From Candidatus Saccharicenans sp. (GTDB taxonomy: Bacteria > Acidobacteriota > Aminicenantia > Aminicenantales > Saccharicenantaceae): DNA of 40,846 bases. A model generated the notes under the pieces. The model saw only the letters and a list, made by a program, of their open reading frames with translations. It ran no database searches and was not told where the DNA came from. Below are positions 40,448 through 40,846 of this stretch, piece after piece. Positions within the stretch are counted from its first letter, which is position 1. Every line of letters begins with the position of its first letter. The translations under genes and the position numbers were made by a program. The stretch is from contig JAGOPD010000010.1 of assembly GCA_017992175.1 (NCBI GenBank), positions 1 through 40,846 on the forward strand, read 5' to 3'.

Positions 40448-40476
40448 TTGATTCAATTTTTCTTATATGCTAAATT
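40448..40476 (+). promoter_or_regulatory. gapA promoter
   Basis: TTGATT (40448-40453) and TAAATT (40471-40476) are 17 bases apart, each with 4 of 6 consensus positions. Transcription would start near 40483, about 42 bases before the gapA ATG. Confidence 0.5.
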
Positions 40477-40524
40477 TATAAAAAGTAAAAAATCAGAAAT
40501 TGAACTGGAACAAGGAGGTGTTCT

Positions 40525-40846
40525 ATGACTATCAAGGTTGGAATTAACGGCTTTGGAAGAATAGGCCGGAACCTGCTGCGGGCTTCGGCTCACGATCCTG
40601 AGATTGAATATCTGGCCGTCAATGATATTACCGATGCTAAGACTTTAGGTCACTTACTAAAGTATGATTCCGTCCTGGGCGGTTTCAAAGAAGATATTCA
40701 GACGACCGAAGACGCCATTGTTCTTAACGGGAAAAAGATTAAGGTCCTGGCGGAAAAGGACCTGGCCGGTCTCAAGTGGAAAGACCTGGGGGTAGAAGTG
40801 GTAGTTGAATCAACCGGCAAATACACCAAACGCCCTGACGCCATCA
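40525..40846 (+). CDS. gapA: Glyceraldehyde-3-phosphate dehydrogenase, N-terminal part
   Basis: The gene runs off the window; 107 codons are visible. The start MTIKVGINGFGRIGRNLLRA is the NAD-binding signature of type I GAPDH, which interconverts glyceraldehyde-3-phosphate and 1,3-bisphosphoglycerate in glycolysis. VNDITDAKTLGHLLKYDSV and VVESTGKYTKR continue the expected Rossmann domain. The catalytic cysteine lies beyond the edge. AAGGAGG (40512-40518) sits 6 bases ahead of the ATG. Confidence 0.95.
   Translation, partial: MTIKVGINGFGRIGRNLLRASAHDPEIEYLAVNDITDAKTLGHLLKYDSVLGGFKEDIQTTEDAIVLNGKKIKVLAEKDLAGLKWKDLGVEVVVESTGKYTKRPDAI

Noticed and set aside
1..40846. Frequent GCCAGC, GGCCAG and CCGGCC words on both strands
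   Set aside because: They mostly fall in codons for Ala, Gly, Leu, Arg and Pro and fit the codon preference; no fixed spacing or longer repeat unit was seen. A k-mer count over the genome would settle it.

Overview
The window looks like a piece of a Gram-negative bacterial chromosome with roughly balanced base composition. It carries an ExbB/ExbD energy-transducing pair, an outer-membrane beta-barrel protein, several lipobox-containing secreted enzymes, the MEP isoprenoid pathway and a site-2 protease. I see no mobile element, CRISPR array or rRNA. The mix of fermentative or anaerobic traits (hypCDE, larE) and lipoprotein glycosidases would suit an uncultivated Acidobacteriota/Aminicenantes-like lineage. 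That placement is inference from style, not a sequence match.

Layout. 1-1195: exbB-exbD, closed by a hairpin terminator that lies inside the end of the convergent gene. 1216-3278 (minus): a two-gene unit of a spore-photoproduct-lyase-like radical SAM protein and a ParB-like protein. 3373-5071 (plus): a nucleoside phosphorylase and a D-2-hydroxyacid dehydrogenase. 5107-11290 (minus): the conserved envelope/isoprenoid operon uppS-cdsA-dxr-rseP-ispG with larE at its end, driven by a perfect consensus promoter that seems to make a leaderless uppS message. 11388-13738 (plus): hypC-hypD-hypE for the Fe(CN)2CO centre of [NiFe] hydrogenase. 13762-18158 (minus): a ribbon-helix-helix protein, sulfate adenylyltransferase, an alkaline-phosphatase-superfamily enzyme, APS kinase and a nucleotide-sugar epimerase, which together look like a PAPS/sulfated-glycan module. 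18406-24390 (plus): the housekeeping cluster phoH-pgpH-ybeY-corC-era. 24493-24569: tRNA-His.

24660-36098: an envelope and catabolic region. It holds a beta-barrel protein, a large YncE-propeller/phosphoesterase lipoprotein, a secreted multi-domain esterase-like protein, an alpha-galactosidase-like lipoprotein with a C-terminal NPCBM domain, an aldo/keto reductase and a GH3 lipoprotein. 36228-38175 (minus): purine salvage (NCS2 permease and apt). 38268-40359 (minus): tsaE and the fused NAD(P)HX repair enzyme. 40525 to the edge: the start of a glyceraldehyde-3-phosphate dehydrogenase gene.

The best candidates for something undescribed are the SPL-like/ParB-like pair, the RHH-sat-AP-cysC-epimerase operon (where the small RHH protein carries a C-terminal tail of a kind I associate with AP-superfamily enzymes), and a hairpin-rich in-frame insertion in the KH domain of Era. 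No gap between genes exceeds 300 bases.
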